DNA of 64,000 nt from Massilia aurea (GCF_024753205.1 NZ_JANUGZ010000003.1:868001-932000); one strand, 5' to 3'. Shown: positions 1 through 9,968, counted from the first letter of the stretch. Numbers and translations: made by a program. Notes: generated by a model not told the origin, from the sequence alone.

Positions 1-1043
1 AGTGCGGCAGCGTCGATCAGCGCCAGCCACGTGTCGAGCTGCGCATCGGTGAGAATCGTCTCGTACTCGCCCTTGATAACCGGCATGCCGTCCAGCGTGG
101 CCTGCGCGCCTTCCGGCGAATTGAGCGGACCGCCGCCCGGCGCACTGCCGGCTGCCGGCCGCACGCTGCCGTCGCCGGCTTTGGCGCCGCCCAGGTCGCG
201 CAGCATCGTCTTGAAGCCGTAGCGGCTGAAAAATTCGCGCAGCGCGTCGGCATTTTCGGGCCGGCCGACCAGCGTTTCTTCAAATGACACCACGTGCTTG
301 ACCAGGTCGCAGTCGGTTTTCACGGTGATCAGCTCGCGGCCTTTCGGCAGCCAATCGAGCGCCGCGCGCAGGTTCTCGCCCACGGCGCCACCGATACTGC
401 CGGCGTTTTCCATCACGCCGTCGAGCGAGCCGTGCAGCGTGAGCCACTTGACGGCTGTCTTGGGACCGCACTTGGGCACGCCCGGGACGTTGTCGACGGT
501 GTCGCCGACGAGGGTCAGGTAATCGATGATGCGGTTCGGTGGCACGCCGAACTTGGCCAGCACGCCGGCGTCGTCCAGGCGCTCGTTGCTCATCGTGTTA
601 ATCAGCATGACCTTGTCATTGACAAGCTGGGCCAGGTCCTTGTCGCCGGTGGAGACGACCGTCTTCATGCCGCGCGCGGTGGCCTGTACGGCCAGCGTGC
701 CGATCACGTCGTCGGCCTCGACACCCTCGACCATCAGGATCGGCCAGCCCATGAGCCGCACCACTTCGTGGATCGGCTCGATCTGCTTGCCCAGGTCTTC
801 CGGCATCGACGCACGCGTGGCCTTGTAGTCGGGGTACAGGTCGTCGCGGAAGGTCTTGCCCTTGGCATCGAACACGCAGGCAATGTAGGCGGCAGGAAAG
901 TCGGCGCGCAGGCGGCGCAGCATATTGACCATGCCGTGCATGGCGCCGGTCGGGAAGCCGTCCGGGCTCCTCAGGTCGGGCAATGCATGAAAGGCGCGGT
1001 AGAGATAGCTGGAACCGTCGACGAGCAGAAGGGTATTGTCCAT
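1..1043 (-). CDS. polA: DNA polymerase I, N-terminal part (5'-3' exonuclease domain), truncated by window edge
   Basis: DNA polymerase I removes RNA primers and fills gaps in replication and repair. The visible 347 codons read MDNTLLLVDGSSYLYRAF at the start, then the acidic metal-site motifs of the 5'-3' exonuclease (FDAKGKTFR near residue 60, VEADDVIG, STGDKDLAQLV, GDTVDNVPG), and a linker rich in Gly/Pro near residues 290-310 that leads into the start of the proofreading-like domain. The ATG at 1043 matches the family start. The 3' part and the polymerase domain lie before base 1. The gene is divergent from the DUF2782 gene, as is common in Burkholderiales. Confidence 0.96.
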   Translation of the reverse strand, partial: MDNTLLLVDGSSYLYRAFHALPDLRSPDGFPTGAMHGMVNMLRRLRADFPAAYIACVFDAKGKTFRDDLYPDYKATRASMPEDLGKQIEPIHEVVRLMGWPILMVEGVEADDVIGTLAVQATARGMKTVVSTGDKDLAQLVNDKVMLINTMSNERLDDAGVLAKFGVPPNRIIDYLTLVGDTVDNVPGVPKCGPKTAVKWLTLHGSLDGVMENAGSIGGAVGENLRAALDWLPKGRELITVKTDCDLVKHVVSFEETLVGRPENADALREFFSRYGFKTMLRDLGGAKAGDGSVRPAAGSAPGGGPLNSPEGAQATLDGMPVIKGEYETILTDAQLDTWLALIDAAA

Positions 1044-1204
1044 ATGGGGCGAAAATCAGGTAAGCATGCGGCGTCAGGGTGGCGCCAGGGTCGCTGCCAT
1101 TATCGCAGAATCCGCATGATGAGCAGCGCCCGCTCCAGCGTCTCAATTCCTCGCAGCAATCATGGGATATGGCACACGTTTCACAGGGAGGCGGTACTGT
1201 TTGC

Positions 1205-1210
1205 TACAAT
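1205..1210 (+). promoter_or_regulatory. putative -10 element for the DUF2782 gene
   Basis: A TACAAT hexamer lies 26 bases before the ATG at 1237, which would give a short leader of about 20 bases that contains the Shine-Dalgarno AGGTG. No convincing -35 hexamer is visible, so this is a weak call. Confidence 0.35.
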
Positions 1211-1236
1211 GGACTAAACGACATTAGGTGACCATC

Positions 1237-1779
1237 ATGCTGCGCTCGACACCCCGCTTTGCCCTCCTGACGCTGTGCCTGTTCGCCCACGCGGGCTTGG
1301 CATCGGCGCAGCCGACCACACCACCGCAAACGCAGACCCAGCCAGCGCCACGCGCCACGACGCCAGCCCAGCCAGCGCAGCAACAGCGCCCGAGCGACGC
1401 GCCGCCGCAGACCGAGCGCATCGAGCCGGGCAGCGATGTGCCGGCCACGACGATCCCGCCGCGCAAAGGCACGGTCATTACCGAGAAACGCGGCAATGAC
1501 GGCAAGATCAACGAAGTCGAAGTGCAAGCCGGCCCAAGCCGCTACACCATGAAGCCCAACGTTGCACCGGGAAATGCCCAACCAGGCGATATCTCGGGCA
1601 GCAGCATCCGCGCCCCACAATGGCAAGTGATGGAATTTGATTTTGGCAATCCCAAGAAGCAGAACACCGACGAGCAGCCAGCCGCCGCGGCGCCAGCCCG
1701 TGCCGGTGCAGCCGGGACCATCCCGGCGCGCGCCGATGTGCCGCCGCCACCTGCACTCGAGCCGACCACCAAACAATGA
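1237..1779 (+). CDS. DUF2782 domain-containing periplasmic protein
   Basis: This is a 180-residue protein with a signal peptide (MLRSTPRFALLTLCLFAHAG then a cleavage-like ASA), a long Pro/Gln/Thr-rich low-complexity stretch, and a compact C-terminal domain with the DUF2782 pattern (KRGNDGKINEVEVQAG, then RYTMKPN, then WQVMEFDFG). The function of the family is not known. The start was placed at ATG 1237 because AGGTG (1226-1230) lies six bases upstream; an in-frame GTG at 1228 would put the start inside that ribosome binding site. It lies between polA and thrB, a conserved position in Burkholderiales. Confidence 0.85.
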   Translation: MLRSTPRFALLTLCLFAHAGLASAQPTTPPQTQTQPAPRATTPAQPAQQQRPSDAPPQTERIEPGSDVPATTIPPRKGTVITEKRGNDGKINEVEVQAGPSRYTMKPNVAPGNAQPGDISGSSIRAPQWQVMEFDFGNPKKQNTDEQPAAAAPARAGAAGTIPARADVPPPPALEPTTKQ

Positions 1780-1843
1780 TCCCGCCTGCCGCGTTCGCGC
1801 GGCAGTCTCGCGGCCATCGTCCACTTCTCTTTCTTGCTAGCTC

Positions 1844-2851
1844 ATGGCAGTTTTCACCGCGGTCTCGCTGGATGACCTTCACCAGTGGATCAAGCAGTTC
1901 CCCCTCGGCCAGGCCGTCGGGCTCGAAGGCATTTCCTCCGGCATCGACAACAGCAATTTCTTTTTGAATACTCAGCACGGTCCGCAGTCCGGTCCGCAGT
2001 CCGGTCCGCAGTCCGGTCACTATGTGCTGACGATCTTCGAGAACCTGCGCTTCGACCAGCTCCCCTTCTATGTCAACCTGATGCGCCACCTGGCCGAACG
2101 CGGCATTCCCGTGCCGGCGCCGGTGCCCAGCAACGATGGCGAGCTGATCGTGAGCCTGCACGGCAAGCCGGCGATCATTGTCAGCCGCCTGAATGGCAGC
2201 TCGCAGCTCGCCCCGCAGCCGGTGCATTGCGCCGAAGTGGGCCGCATGCTGGCGCGGATGCATCTGGCGGCGCAGGACTTTTCGCTGCAGCAGCCGAACC
2301 TGCGCGGCATCGACTGGTGGACGGCAACCGCGCCCGAGGTCGCCCCATTGCTGAGCGAGGCCGAAGCCACGCTGCTGCAGGACGAGGTTGCGTACCAGGC
2401 CACATTCGCCGCAAGCGCCACCTATGCCAACCTGACTCGCGGCCCGGTGCACGCCGACCTGTTTCGCAATAACGTGATGTTCGAGGGCGAGCGCCTGAGC
2501 GGCTGCTTCGACTTTTACTTTGCCGGCATCGACACCTGGCTGTACGACGTGGCCGTCACCGTCAACGACTGGTGCGTCGACCTGGCCACGGGCGAGCTGG
2601 ACGAAGCACGCGTGCGCGCCCTGCTCGACGCTTACCATGCGGTGCGCCCGTTCACCGACGACGAGCGCGACGCCTGGCAACCACTATTGCGCGCGGGCGC
2701 ACTACGCTTCTGGCTGTCACGCCTGTATGATCTGCACCTTCCCCGCGCGGCCGAACTGTTGACGCCGCACGACCCTACCCATTTCGAACGTATTCTGCGC
2801 GAGCGCATTGCGCACCCCGCGCCGGGCTTGCCCACCACTGTCATTACATGA
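1844..2851 (+). CDS. thrB: Homoserine kinase, choline/aminoglycoside kinase-like fold
   Basis: This enzyme phosphorylates homoserine in threonine biosynthesis. At 335 residues it belongs to the phosphotransferase-fold homoserine kinases used by many proteobacteria, not the GHMP type. The catalytic loop [11 protein letters not shown] and the metal-binding segment [17 protein letters not shown] are visible, and the N-terminus ([16 protein letters not shown]) is typical. An unusual insertion, three copies of Gly-Pro-Gln-Ser made by a 12-bp tandem repeat (1979-2014), sits near residue 50 in what should be a nucleotide-lid strand region. The next gene overlaps by four bases (ATGA), so the two are probably translated together. 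Confidence 0.94.
   Translation: MAVFTAVSLDDLHQWIKQFPLGQAVGLEGISSGIDNSNFFLNTQHGPQSGPQSGPQSGHYVLTIFENLRFDQLPFYVNLMRHLAERGIPVPAPVPSNDGELIVSLHGKPAIIVSRLNGSSQLAPQPVHCAEVGRMLARMHLAAQDFSLQQPNLRGIDWWTATAPEVAPLLSEAEATLLQDEVAYQATFAASATYANLTRGPVHADLFRNNVMFEGERLSGCFDFYFAGIDTWLYDVAVTVNDWCVDLATGELDEARVRALLDAYHAVRPFTDDERDAWQPLLRAGALRFWLSRLYDLHLPRAAELLTPHDPTHFERILRERIAHPAPGLPTTVIT
1979..2014 (+). repeat. 12-bp in-frame tandem repeat, three copies, inside thrB
   Basis: The unit GGTCCGCAGTCC occurs three times without a mismatch, followed by a partial fourth GGTC. It encodes repeated Gly-Pro-Gln-Ser, so loss or gain of units keeps the reading frame. Confidence 0.95.
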
Positions 2852-3633
2852 ACAAACTACCTGCATCTACCGGCTGGACCTGGCTCAAAAATGGCGCCCT
2901 GCTGTTTCGTCAACAACCGGCCGCGCTGACCACGCTGCTGTTCGCCAATATCCTGGTCAGTATTCTGATCAGCGCCGTGCCGGTGCTGGGCGCGATGGTG
3001 GCGGTGGTGCTGATTCCCTCGTTCTCGATGGCGTTCATGATGGCGTGCTCGATGATCGAAAACGGCCAGCGCGTCACGCCGGCCGTGGCGCTGACGGGTT
3101 TTCGCAAGCCAGTGCTGCGCGAGCTGTGCAAGGTCGGCATCGTCTACCTGGGCGTGTCGCTGATCCTGACGCTGATTACGCGCTTTGCCGTCCAGCCTGA
3201 CTTCTGGGAACAGGTGCAGGCCCAGAGCACGGATGGCACGCCCGCCGTGCTGGCAGGCCAGGACGTGCTGGCGATGTTCCTGATTTTCGCGCTCGACGCG
3301 GTGGCGCTGATTTCGCTGTGCTTCGCCGCGCCGCTGACCTACTGGCAGAAAATGCCGCCGTTCAAGGCCGTGTTCTACAGCTTTTTTGCCGTCAAGCGCA
3401 GCGCGGGCATCTTCATCGTGATGCTCCTGGCGTGGTTCGGCATCTTCTTTACTGTGTGCATGGTGATCGCCGTCATCCTGGGCGGTAGCAGCATCGCCCG
3501 CGTCGTGATCATGTGGGTGATCTTCTTGTTCATCCTGCTGCTGCAGTGCGCGCTGTATGTGGGTTACCGCGAGATCTTCGGCAAGCCACCGGCAGAGCCC
3601 GGCAGCAAGGTCAACCTCGACAAGCAGCGGTAG
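2848..3633 (+). CDS. BPSS1780-family integral membrane protein
   Basis: This 261-residue protein has about five to six hydrophobic segments (for example [96 protein letters not shown]) and the family phrases [13 protein letters not shown] and [17 protein letters not shown]. It belongs to the uncharacterised BPSS1780 family. It overlaps the thrB stop by four bases, so it is probably the last gene of a DUF2782-thrB transcript. No enzymatic motif is visible, and I assign no function. Confidence 0.85.
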   Translation: MNKLPASTGWTWLKNGALLFRQQPAALTTLLFANILVSILISAVPVLGAMVAVVLIPSFSMAFMMACSMIENGQRVTPAVALTGFRKPVLRELCKVGIVYLGVSLILTLITRFAVQPDFWEQVQAQSTDGTPAVLAGQDVLAMFLIFALDAVALISLCFAAPLTYWQKMPPFKAVFYSFFAVKRSAGIFIVMLLAWFGIFFTVCMVIAVILGGSSIARVVIMWVIFLFILLLQCALYVGYREIFGKPPAEPGSKVNLDKQR

Positions 3634-3654
3634 TCAGAAAAGATCAGCAGCAAT

Positions 3655-3697
3655 CAGCAAACACTGGCGGCCATGCCGCCAGCGTTTGCTGTTCTCT
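3655..3697. terminator. bidirectional terminator hairpin between convergent genes
   Basis: A 17-position stem with one mismatch (CAGCAAAC-a-CTGGCGGC pairing with GCCGCCAG-c-GTTTGCTG, loop CAT) spans 3655-3691. A short T-rich tract TTCTCTT follows on the plus strand. It separates the plus-strand membrane protein gene from uvrD on the minus strand. Confidence 0.75.
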
Positions 3698-6009
3698 TAG
3701 CGGCCCACCCGCTCCAGCTTCGCGATCGACAGATCCAGCACCTTCACCCCCGCCGAACCAAAGTTGATCTGGGCCCGCGCCGCGCCAGCGCCGCCCTCAA
3801 TGTTGACGATCACGCCTTCGCCAAACTTGGCGTGGACCACACTCTCGCCCACGCGCCAGCCGGTGCCATTGCCCGCCTTTTGCGTGATCTGCTGCGCGAT
3901 CTTGTTGTCGCTGCCACCTTCGCGGAACTTGGCGTCGTCCCATGCCGTCGTCGACTTGCGCCCGCCAAACCAGTTGCCCTGCACGCGTGGCGAGAGCCAC
4001 TTGATCGATTCATCGGGCAGTTCGTCGAAGAAACGCGATTTCATGTTGAAGCGTGTCTGGCCGTGCAGCATGCGCTGCTGCGTAAAGCTCATGTACAGAC
4101 GGCGGCGCGCGCGTGTGATTGCCACGTACATCAGGCGCCGTTCTTCATCGACACCGTCGGCTTCGCGCGCGCTGCTCTCGTGCGGGAACAGGCCTTCTTC
4201 GAGGCCCGTGATGAACACGGCGTCGAATTCGAGGCCCTTGGCCGAGTGCACTGTCATCAGTTGCAGCGCCTCTTGCCCGGCCTGCGCCTGGGCATCGCCC
4301 GCTTCGAGCGACGCGTGCGACAGGAACGCCGACAGCGGTGACATCACGGTAGGCAGCGGCGCGCCGCCATCGAGGATCTCGATGCCATCCTGATACACGA
4401 CCGATTCACCGGCCTGCGCCTGCGCCGGTGGCCCGAGGTGGGCCGGCGCCTGGGTACCGAAGCCCTCTTCTTGCACGAACTGGGTCGCGGCGCTGACCAT
4501 CTGCTCCAGGTTTTCGATGCGGTCGGCGCCTTCTTTTTCATTGCCGTAATGCGTCAGCAGCGTACTGCGCTCGAGCACCACGCGCACAAGTTCGGGCAGC
4601 GGCAATTGCTGGGTCTCGAAGCGCGCACCTTCGATCAGTTTGACGAAGTTGCCCAGCACGGTGCCGGCCTTGCCCGTCATGTACGGCACGGCCGCGTACA
4701 GCGAAATGCCATAGCTGTCGGCCGCCATCTGCAACTGCTCGATCGAGCGCGCGCCGATACCGCGCGTGGGAAAGTTCACCACGCGCATGAAGGCCGAATC
4801 GTTGTGCGGATTGTCCATCAACTGCAGATAGGCGATCGCGTGCTTGACCTCGGCGCGCTGGAAGTAGCGCAGGCCGCCGTACACCGTGTAGGGAATGCCG
4901 GCCGCGAACAGCGCATGCTCGATCACGCGGCTCTGCGCGTTGCTGCGGTACAGGATCGCGATCTCGTTGCGGCCCATGCCCTCGTTCATGAGGCTCTTGG
5001 ATTCTTCGATGATCCACTGCGCTTCTTCGAGATCCGACGAGGCCTCATACACGCGCACCTGCTCGCCCTGGCCCGCATCCGTGCGCAGGTTCTTGCCCAG
5101 GCGCTTGGCGTTGTTGGCGATCAGGAAGTTGGCGCTGTCGAGGATGTGGCCATGCGAGCGGTAATTCTGCTCGAGCTTGATCAGATTCTTGACCTGGTAG
5201 TCGCGTTCGAACGCCGACATATTGCCGACGTTGGCGCCGCGGAAGGCGTAGATGCTCTGGTCATCGTCACCGACGGCAAAGATGGCGCCGCCGCCCGATT
5301 CGCCCTGCCCCGCCAGCAGCTTGAGCAGATTGTATTGGAGGTCGTTGGTATCCTGAAACTCGTCGACCAGGATGTGGCGGAAACGCATCTGGTAATGGTG
5401 GCGCAGCGGCGTGTTGCGTGCCAGCAGTTCGTAAGAGCGCAGCAGCAGTTCGGCGAAATCGACGACGCCTTCGCGCTGGCATTGCTGGTCGTACAGTTCA
5501 TACAGCTCGACCATGCGGCGCTCGATTGGGTCGTAGGCCTCGACCTGCGACGCGCGCAAGCCCTGGTCTTTCGCGTTGTTGATGAAGTACATCAGCGCCT
5601 TGGCCGGGTACTTTTCATCGTCGACGTTGTGCGCCTTGAGCATGCGCTTGATCAGCGAAAGCTGGTCTTGCGAATCGAGAATCTGGAACGTCTGTGGCAG
5701 CGCGGCGTCGCGGTAGTGCGTGCGCAGCAGCCGGTTGCACAGGCCGTGGAAGGTGCCGATCCACATGCCCCGCGTGTTGATCGGCAGCATCGACGACAGG
5801 CGCGTGAGCATTTCTTTCGCGGCCTTGTTCGTGAACGTCACCGCCATGATGCCGGCGGGCGAGACCTGATTGGTCTGGATCAGCCAGGCAATCCGCGTGG
5901 TCAGAACGCGCGTCTTGCCCGAGCCGGCGCCGGCCAGGATCAGGGCGCTTTGCGCCGGCAAGGTGACGGCGGCAAATTGTTCAGGATTCAGGGTGTCGAG
6001 TTTCAGCAT
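3697..6009 (-). CDS. uvrD: UvrD/PcrA-type superfamily 1 DNA helicase
   Basis: This 770-residue ATP-dependent 3'-5' helicase is of the kind used in nucleotide excision and mismatch repair. Visible SF1A motifs are Walker A AGAGSGKT (residues 26-33), TFTNKAAKEM (motif Ia), DEFQDTN (216-222), GDDDQSIYAFRGA (248-259), the C-terminal LMTVHSAKGLEFD and YVAITRARRRLY. A terminal VGESVVHAKFGEGVIVNIEG segment matches the tudor-like domain of PcrA/UvrD. The start is the ATG at 6009, giving the family N-terminus MLKLDTLNPEQ; the reading frame stays open another 35 codons upstream but that part is not family-like. A perfect TATAAT lies only six bases before this ATG (see findings). Confidence 0.95.
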   Translation of the reverse strand: MLKLDTLNPEQFAAVTLPAQSALILAGAGSGKTRVLTTRIAWLIQTNQVSPAGIMAVTFTNKAAKEMLTRLSSMLPINTRGMWIGTFHGLCNRLLRTHYRDAALPQTFQILDSQDQLSLIKRMLKAHNVDDEKYPAKALMYFINNAKDQGLRASQVEAYDPIERRMVELYELYDQQCQREGVVDFAELLLRSYELLARNTPLRHHYQMRFRHILVDEFQDTNDLQYNLLKLLAGQGESGGGAIFAVGDDDQSIYAFRGANVGNMSAFERDYQVKNLIKLEQNYRSHGHILDSANFLIANNAKRLGKNLRTDAGQGEQVRVYEASSDLEEAQWIIEESKSLMNEGMGRNEIAILYRSNAQSRVIEHALFAAGIPYTVYGGLRYFQRAEVKHAIAYLQLMDNPHNDSAFMRVVNFPTRGIGARSIEQLQMAADSYGISLYAAVPYMTGKAGTVLGNFVKLIEGARFETQQLPLPELVRVVLERSTLLTHYGNEKEGADRIENLEQMVSAATQFVQEEGFGTQAPAHLGPPAQAQAGESVVYQDGIEILDGGAPLPTVMSPLSAFLSHASLEAGDAQAQAGQEALQLMTVHSAKGLEFDAVFITGLEEGLFPHESSAREADGVDEERRLMYVAITRARRRLYMSFTQQRMLHGQTRFNMKSRFFDELPDESIKWLSPRVQGNWFGGRKSTTAWDDAKFREGGSDNKIAQQITQKAGNGTGWRVGESVVHAKFGEGVIVNIEGGAGAARAQINFGSAGVKVLDLSIAKLERVGR

Positions 6010-6319
6010 CCGGCCATTATACCGCCGCCATATACTGTATGCCCATCCAGTTTCGTGGCGTACGCATGACGAATAGGACCGATGCGCTGTTGAACAATGC
6101 GCCATTGGTTTCAAACCGTACTGCGTCGCAGAAGTACCAGGTGGATAACGTCATCTTCCCTCCTGCTGTCATCTTCGGACATTTCATCGAAGAAATAGGA
6201 TTAACTTCGCGTAATTTTCACGAATTAATCATCAAGCGCGCGCCGTGCGATGAGTGTTTCGATTATGTTAACACCAGCGTTGCGACAAGCTCGTGAAAAT
6301 CTTAACAAGGAGAATGATC
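6010..6319. other. 310-bp intergenic region between divergent uvrD and SRPBCC gene
   Basis: This region holds the uvrD -10 element at its left end and the AAGGAG ribosome binding site of the SRPBCC gene at its right end (6307-6312). It is more AT-rich than its surroundings. An 85-codon reading frame (6039-6296) has no ribosome binding site and no recognisable sequence. I see nothing else. Confidence 0.6.
6016..6021 (-). promoter_or_regulatory. -10 element of uvrD, positioned for a leaderless transcript
   Basis: The minus strand carries a perfect TATAAT with only GGCCGG between it and the ATG at 6009, so the expected transcription start falls on or next to the A of the ATG. There is no Shine-Dalgarno. 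The -35 region is poor. Confidence 0.5.
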
Positions 6320-6865
6320 ATGCTAGGACGCGTAGTGACCATGGCCGCACTGGCCGTCGGCGGTGTGATGCTGTCGAAAAAATTCAAGGGAAACAATGGC
6401 TTTGGCGCCAGCTCGGGAATCGTCGAAACCATCGAGATCAATGTGCCCGTGAGCACCGCCTATAACCAGTTCACACAGTTCGAAGACTTCCCACAATTCA
6501 TGAAAAGCGTGAAGGAAATCCGCCAGCTCGACGACACGCACCTGCACTGGCGCGCCAACGTCGCCGGCGAAGAAAAAGAGTGGGATGCCGAGATCACCGA
6601 GCAGATTCCGGACAACCGCATCGCATGGCGCAGCGTCACCGGCGTGAAAAATGGCGGCGTCGTCACCTTCCACAAGATCTCGGACACCGTCACGCGCATT
6701 GCGCTGCAGATGGATTACGAGCCCGAAGGCGCGCTGGAAACCCTGGGCGACGCCCTGGGCGCCGTGCGCATGGAAGCGCGCGCCAACCTGGCCAACCTCA
6801 AGGAATTGCTCGAGCAGCGTGGCAGCGAAACCGGCGCCTGGCGCGGCAAGGTCGACCAGCATTGA
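6320..6865 (+). CDS. SRPBCC-family (START-like) cyclase/dehydrase protein
   Basis: The protein has 181 residues. After a short N-terminal hydrophobic anchor (VVTMAALAVGGVMLSKKF) it has the SRPBCC/polyketide-cyclase-like pattern: ETIEINVPVSTAYNQFTQFE, DFPQFMKSVKEIR, WDAEITEQIPDNRIAWRSVTG, GVVTFHKISDTVTRIALQMDY. The fold binds hydrophobic ligands, but the ligand of this group is unknown. The start at ATG 6320 is seven bases from AAGGAG (6307-6312); an in-frame ATG at 6314 is too close to it. It stands alone and faces the MarR gene tail to tail. Confidence 0.8.
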   Translation: MLGRVVTMAALAVGGVMLSKKFKGNNGFGASSGIVETIEINVPVSTAYNQFTQFEDFPQFMKSVKEIRQLDDTHLHWRANVAGEEKEWDAEITEQIPDNRIAWRSVTGVKNGGVVTFHKISDTVTRIALQMDYEPEGALETLGDALGAVRMEARANLANLKELLEQRGSETGAWRGKVDQH

Positions 6866-6901
6866 TCGAGCAGCATTGCTCGACCCATGCTGGCACAGGC
6901 A

Positions 6902-6919
6902 CGCCGGCTAAGGCCGGCG
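6902..6919. terminator. possible terminator/hairpin between convergent SRPBCC and MarR genes
   Basis: CGCCGGC and GCCGGCG form a perfect seven-bp stem around TAAG; the MarR stop codon (TAG, minus strand) is in the loop. A second hairpin (TCGAGCA/TGCTCGA, about 6867-6884) precedes it. Neither has a clear T-run, so termination is a guess. Confidence 0.4.
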
Positions 6920-7396
6920 GCTGTTGACCGGCTTGATCGACGACGGCAGCGCCACCCGCTCGACCGGCGTCGTCTGCGCAGCAATAAAACCTTCGAGCGC
7001 CAGCGACAGATCGGCCACAACCTGCGCGCCGTAAGCCGCTTCGATCAATTTGTACTGGCGCTCGATGAGCGGCGCGATATCGTCAATCAGACGGTCGCCT
7101 TTGGGCGCGAGGCGCACCCAGATGCGGCGCTGGTCGGCCGCCACGCGCTGGCGCTCGATCAGCCCCAGCTCTTCCATCCGCGACAGCACGCCCGTCATGC
7201 TCGGGCTCAGGATCTGGCAAAGTTCGCACATCTCCCGTGGCTCCAGTTGCGCATGCTCGTCCAGCACGCGCAGGATGCGCCATTGCTGTTCGGTCACACC
7301 GAAATGGTTGAGGATGGGACGGAAGTGCAGCAACAACGATTCTCGCGCCTTCAGAAAAAGCTGGGGAAGATTGCGGTGGGTGATCCGGCGGGCCAA
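6908..7396 (-). CDS. MarR-family transcriptional regulator, HpaR-like
   Basis: This 162-residue winged-helix regulator has the MarR core: FRPILNHFGVTEQQWRILRVL, QLEPREMCELCQILSPSMTGVLSRMEELGLIERQR (recognition helix), then the wing ADQRRIWVRLAPKGDRLI. It resembles repressors of homoprotocatechuate degradation (HpaR), but no aromatic degradation genes are in the window, so its target is unknown. The likely start is a TTG at 7396, with GGAG six bases upstream on the minus strand; no suitable ATG gives the family N-terminus. Confidence 0.85.
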   Translation of the reverse strand: MARRITHRNLPQLFLKARESLLLHFRPILNHFGVTEQQWRILRVLDEHAQLEPREMCELCQILSPSMTGVLSRMEELGLIERQRVAADQRRIWVRLAPKGDRLIDDIAPLIERQYKLIEAAYGAQVVADLSLALEGFIAAQTTPVERVALPSSIKPVNSRRP

Positions 7397-7572
7397 GGAA
7401 TGCTCCGTAATAGGTAATTCTGTCTCTGGTTCTGCATCGGCCGCTGCGCAGGGAGCGCGGCAATCGTGCCTGGCTGACTAATATACTTGCCAGCCCGGTG
7501 GATTTCGCTTCACGCAGCCGATTCCAGGCGAATTTTTTGTGAACAGATATTACCGCAACCCCTCTGGAGCAC

Positions 7573-7597
7573 AAAAGGGCGGCTCGATGGCCGCCCT
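7573..7597 (-). terminator. Rho-independent terminator after the coiled-coil periplasmic gene
   Basis: On the minus strand GGGCGGC and GCCGCCC (7577-7583 and 7590-7596) form a seven-bp GC stem followed by TTTT. It lies about 20 bases after the stop of the gene at 7619-8464. Confidence 0.75.
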
Positions 7598-7618
7598 CTT
7601 CACGTCAATGGGAACGCA

Positions 7619-8464
7619 TCAACCCGCAACCGGCGCCGGCCGCGCCAGCCCTTTCGCCCGCGCATCGCGGATCAACGCGCGCACTGTTTCATCGGCGACT
7701 TTGCTTTCGCGCTCCATCTCCTTGCCCAGCATGCCCATTTGCTCACCCAGCACATGCATCGGCTTGCCGGCCTCTTCCATCTGGCGGCCAATCGCCTCCA
7801 TCGACGCGTGCGACTTGCGTATCTGCGGCGAGTCATAGGCCTGGCCAATCTGCCGGCCCGCGGCATTCATGCGTGCACCGGTCGCGGCCATTTCGCGGCT
7901 CAGGCGCTCGCGCTCCGCCTGGTCACGTGCCGTTTCCATCTGGCTGCTCAGGCGTTCCATGTGCTGGCTCAGGGCCTGCATGCCGCCGTCGATTTCACGC
8001 ATGTCGCGCTCGCTGGGCAGGTTGTCCTTGCTGACGGCAACCCGGTCCATCTGGCGCCCCAGCGCGTCCATTTTCTTGCTGTGGACATCCATCTCCTTGC
8101 TGTGCACGTCCATGCGGGCACTCAGCCGATCCAGCGGCGCCCAGGCGGTACGCACTTTGGCCATGACCGCGGCATCCTGAATCACGTAGTCGCGTCCGCC
8201 TTCACGGAACCAGATGAACTCGCCGGGAATGGCGCGCTGGGCCGCTTTCACTGCTGGCCAGTCGTCGCTGCTGCCACTGATATTGAAGCTGCCTTCCTTG
8301 CCGCGCACAAGCGCGTACGGCTCGCCCTGCGTCACGCGCACCGCGCGTTTGGCCTCCTGCGCGCCAGCCTGCATGGGCACGGTCAATGCCAGCGACGCAG
8401 CGCACAGCGCCAGGCCAATGAAGGGAAGCGCCAGTCGGCGTGTGAGCGGTGCAGGATGCGGCAT
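7619..8464 (-). CDS. Periplasmic coiled-coil protein resembling the C-terminal segment of M56/BlaR1-type peptidases
   Basis: This 281-residue protein has a signal peptide (LPFIGLALCAASLALTVP, cleavage near AGA-QE). A short globular part follows (PYALVRGKEGSFNISGSS, then GEFIWFREGGRDYVIQD), then long heptad repeats in which Met/Leu recur every seven residues (MDVHSKE, MDVHSKK, MDALGRQ; later GRQMEEA, GKPMHVL, GEQMGML, GKEMERE). I associate this arrangement with the periplasmic tail of M56 metallopeptidase sensors, but here no membrane peptidase domain precedes it and none is adjacent. AAGGAG lies six bases before the ATG. Function is unknown; a periplasmic sensor or scaffold is a guess. Confidence 0.7.
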   Translation of the reverse strand: MPHPAPLTRRLALPFIGLALCAASLALTVPMQAGAQEAKRAVRVTQGEPYALVRGKEGSFNISGSSDDWPAVKAAQRAIPGEFIWFREGGRDYVIQDAAVMAKVRTAWAPLDRLSARMDVHSKEMDVHSKKMDALGRQMDRVAVSKDNLPSERDMREIDGGMQALSQHMERLSSQMETARDQAERERLSREMAATGARMNAAGRQIGQAYDSPQIRKSHASMEAIGRQMEEAGKPMHVLGEQMGMLGKEMERESKVADETVRALIRDARAKGLARPAPVAG

Positions 8465-8612
8465 GATGTTCTCCTTGGGCCAGGGACAATGGCAACGGGC
8501 CGGACGCAGCCGGCGATGACATCACTCTAGCCACCGCTCACGCCACGAACCAGCACGCTGCGACAGGGCGTCGAAATCGCGGCGCAGGCCGTCATTCGAG
8601 GCACAGAACGAC

Positions 8613-8634
8613 AACGCGGCCCGAAGGCCGCGTT
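8613..8634 (-). terminator. terminator-like hairpin after frmA
   Basis: AACGCGGCC and GGCCGCGTT form a perfect nine-bp stem with loop CGAA, about 40 bases after the frmA stop on the minus strand. The following tract is only moderately T-rich. Confidence 0.6.
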
Positions 8635-8675
8635 CAATTCATGCAAAGAGCGCAAGCCGCGAGGCCTGCCTTGAC

Positions 8676-9782
<1,107 letters not shown>

Positions 9783-9932
9783 GTCGTTTTCCCGTTGCTT
9801 GAGGTGATCCGCGCACGCGTGTGCGCTGCAAAGACCCCATGATAACAAGCCTGGCGCATCATGGCCGCGCACGCCGGTGGGTGCAGCGCTGTCACCGTTG
9901 ATCCTGCAACGAGGTCGTGCCGCAGAGGCAAC

Positions 9933-9968
9933 AACGCCGTCCGGGCTGTTTCCAGCGGGGACGGCGTT
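9933..9968 (-). terminator. terminator after the OmpA-like gene
   Basis: AACGCCGTCC and GGACGGCGTT form a perfect ten-bp stem around a 16-base loop, about 45 bases after the OmpA-like stop; GTTGTT follows on the minus strand. Confidence 0.65.

Noticed and set aside
4438-6069. 543-codon plus-strand reading frame across uvrD
   Set aside because: It is the antisense of uvrD, whose helicase motifs are complete; long antisense frames are common in high-GC DNA and this one has no recognisable domain.
6039-6296. 85-codon plus-strand frame before the SRPBCC gene
   Set aside because: No ribosome binding site, no recognisable sequence, and it covers the uvrD promoter region.
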